From assembly GCF_001375495.1 (NCBI RefSeq), contig NZ_LN831058.1, positions 1,322,768 through 1,386,767 of the forward strand: a stretch of DNA of 64,000 nt, read 5' to 3'. This document shows positions 63,302-64,000 of the stretch, piece by piece. Both the position numbers and the translations under genes were made by a program. The notes beneath the pieces were generated by a model that was not told the origin of the DNA, did no database searches, and saw only the letters and a program-made list of their open reading frames with translations. The DNA is from Flaviflexus massiliensis (GTDB lineage Bacteria; Actinomycetota; Actinomycetes; Actinomycetales; Actinomycetaceae). Every line of letters begins with the position of its first letter. The stretch's first letter is position 1.

Positions 63302-63729
63302 CAACACAGCAGTCGAAGGAACGTCGCGGTCTTGTTGCCGAGTTCTTCCTCTTCCTCATTCCCGGAGCCTTCTTCTTCATTGTCGGTGCAGCCTACGCGA
63401 TCGTCACCAATGCAGAACCGATCGGGACCATGACCCTGGTCGGTCTGGGCTTCATGTTCTTCTTCGTCTCAGGTTTCCTGTGGCTGACATCGCGCCGCGT
63501 GGACTTCCGTCCATCCGACGACGAGGAGGCAACGATCGATGAGGCTGAGGGCGATGTTGGCGAATTCAATCCGCACTCGTGGTGGCCACTGGTCATCGGT
63601 ATCGCCGCATCACTCGTCGCAGCCGGACTCGCAGTTGGCTGGTGGATGTTCGGTCTCGGCATTGCCGTCTCCATCATCGGAGTGATCGGCTACGCACTTG
63701 AGAACAACCGTGGACACTACGCCCACTGA
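63298..63729 (+). CDS. ctaF: Cytochrome c oxidase subunit IV, actinobacterial type
   Basis: A 143-residue membrane protein with four helices in two pairs (about 15-35, 42-60, 95-115 and 118-135), including [20 protein letters not shown]. Between the pairs is an acidic loop ([17 protein letters not shown]). This is the CtaF subunit of the bcc-aa3 supercomplex, in its normal place after ctaD. GTG 63298 overlaps the ctaD stop (GTGA). Confidence 0.93.
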   Translation: MTTQQSKERRGLVAEFFLFLIPGAFFFIVGAAYAIVTNAEPIGTMTLVGLGFMFFFVSGFLWLTSRRVDFRPSDDEEATIDEAEGDVGEFNPHSWWPLVIGIAASLVAAGLAVGWWMFGLGIAVSIIGVIGYALENNRGHYAH

Positions 63730-63753
63730 GCTCGTAACTAACTGAAATGGAAG

Positions 63754-63780
63754 ATGCCCCGACCATAGTGGTCGGGGCAT
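63754..63780 (+). terminator. Terminator of ctaCDF
   Basis: ATGCCCCGACCA at 63754-63765 pairs with TGGTCGGGGCAT at 63769-63780 around TAG; TTGCTTTCT follows. Lies 25 bases past the ctaF stop. Confidence 0.9.
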
Positions 63781-64000
63781 TTGCTTTCTGCTCTCAGCCT
63801 TTTCCATTAGGCAAGTTCGAGTGTTGGGGGAATAGCACAGATAACCGAGTAAGAACCCTCCTGTCAGGGGCCAAGTAACCTCTTCCTGACTCATTCGAAT
63901 AGCGGATGTTGGTGGATTGGCAGAGGTAGTACTAAGCTCGGCAGCACGTCTGCGTTCACGAAGGCCTTCCCAGGGGTTGATGAACGGTGCTGAGAGAAGT
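63781..64000. other. Right-edge region, unresolved
   Basis: A leftward open frame enters from the right edge, in a position where the syntenic block in mycobacteria has genes convergent with ctaF and, beyond them, the 3' end of qcrB. No frame gives a recognisable C-terminus in these 220 bases, so I do not call a gene. Confidence 0.3.

Noticed and set aside
63610-63894. Leftward frame entering from the right edge as a possible qcrB tail
   Set aside because: It runs through the ctaF terminator and antisense to ctaF, and no frame shows a recognisable QcrB C-terminus.
1-64000. CRISPR arrays, tRNA or rRNA genes, transposases
   Set aside because: No regularly spaced repeats, T-loop sequences, rRNA segments or transposase motifs were recognised.

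Overview
The window reads as a chromosomal segment of a moderately high-GC, aerobic actinobacterium, most likely near Actinomycetaceae; the genus cannot be fixed from this sequence alone. The evidence is a lipoprotein-type cytochrome c oxidase subunit II with a CtaF-type subunit IV, two glutamine synthetases flanking glnE, polyphosphate glucokinase, DUF4191 and DUF3043 proteins, a DlaT/SucB-like E2 with two lipoyl domains, and a type A RNase P RNA. From about 28.9 kb to the right end the gene content follows the Mycobacterium tuberculosis block Rv2199c-Rv2230c as I remember it (Nif3, panB, glnA2, glnE, glnA1, RDD, DUF4191, E2, pepA, DUF3043, glycerate kinase, ErpA, ctaC/ctaF), with local rearrangements and accessory insertions.

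Layout. 0-12 kb is a mixed metabolic and transport region: a CopB-type copper P-ATPase running off the left edge behind a CsoR-type operator; a DUF1801 gene broken by an in-frame amber codon; a quinone-type oxidoreductase; a chromate transporter; a lipoprotein with an apparent 3' frameshift; an AEC permease; a SixA-type phosphatase; a CDP-alcohol phosphatidyltransferase; a stand-alone arginine deiminase; a META protein; and MgtE. 12.3-15.7 kb is a tetR-mmpL efflux unit with a perfect palindrome in front of tetR. 16-19.7 kb is the sdhCAB operon, coupled by 4-nt overlaps.

20-29.8 kb holds a coiled-coil protein of the C4 zinc-ribbon family that has lost all its zinc-ribbon cysteines, YaaA, a doubtful orphan frame, two translationally coupled YhgE/Pip giant membrane proteins, rnpB and Nif3. 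29.8-31.7 kb has map-ppgK and a small SPOR-like protein. 31.9-36.4 kb is the most accessory-looking part: a MacAB-type exporter (adaptor with peptidoglycan-binding domain, ATPase, FtsX permease) with a broken small secreted protein, a lipoprotein and a small orphan gene in AT-rich DNA. I read it as a possible bacteriocin or cell-envelope peptide cassette.

36.5-46.3 kb is pantothenate and nitrogen metabolism: panB, glnA2-glnE-phosphatase, glnA1, RDD, DUF4191. 46.3-51.1 kb has an MFS permease, the E2 and E3 subunits of 2-oxoacid dehydrogenases, and a small conserved protein. 51.6-59 kb has pepA, a membrane protein, pyrD, an aldo/keto reductase, DUF3043, an M20 dipeptidase and a glycerate-kinase homologue. 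59-63.8 kb has the ErpA-type Fe-S carrier, a lipoprotein FKBP and ctaC-ctaD-ctaF. Central metabolism is coherent: E2/E3 feed the TCA cycle, succinate dehydrogenase and cytochrome oxidase carry the electrons, and ErpA can supply Fe-S clusters.

No tRNA, rRNA, CRISPR array, transposase or integrase was recognised.
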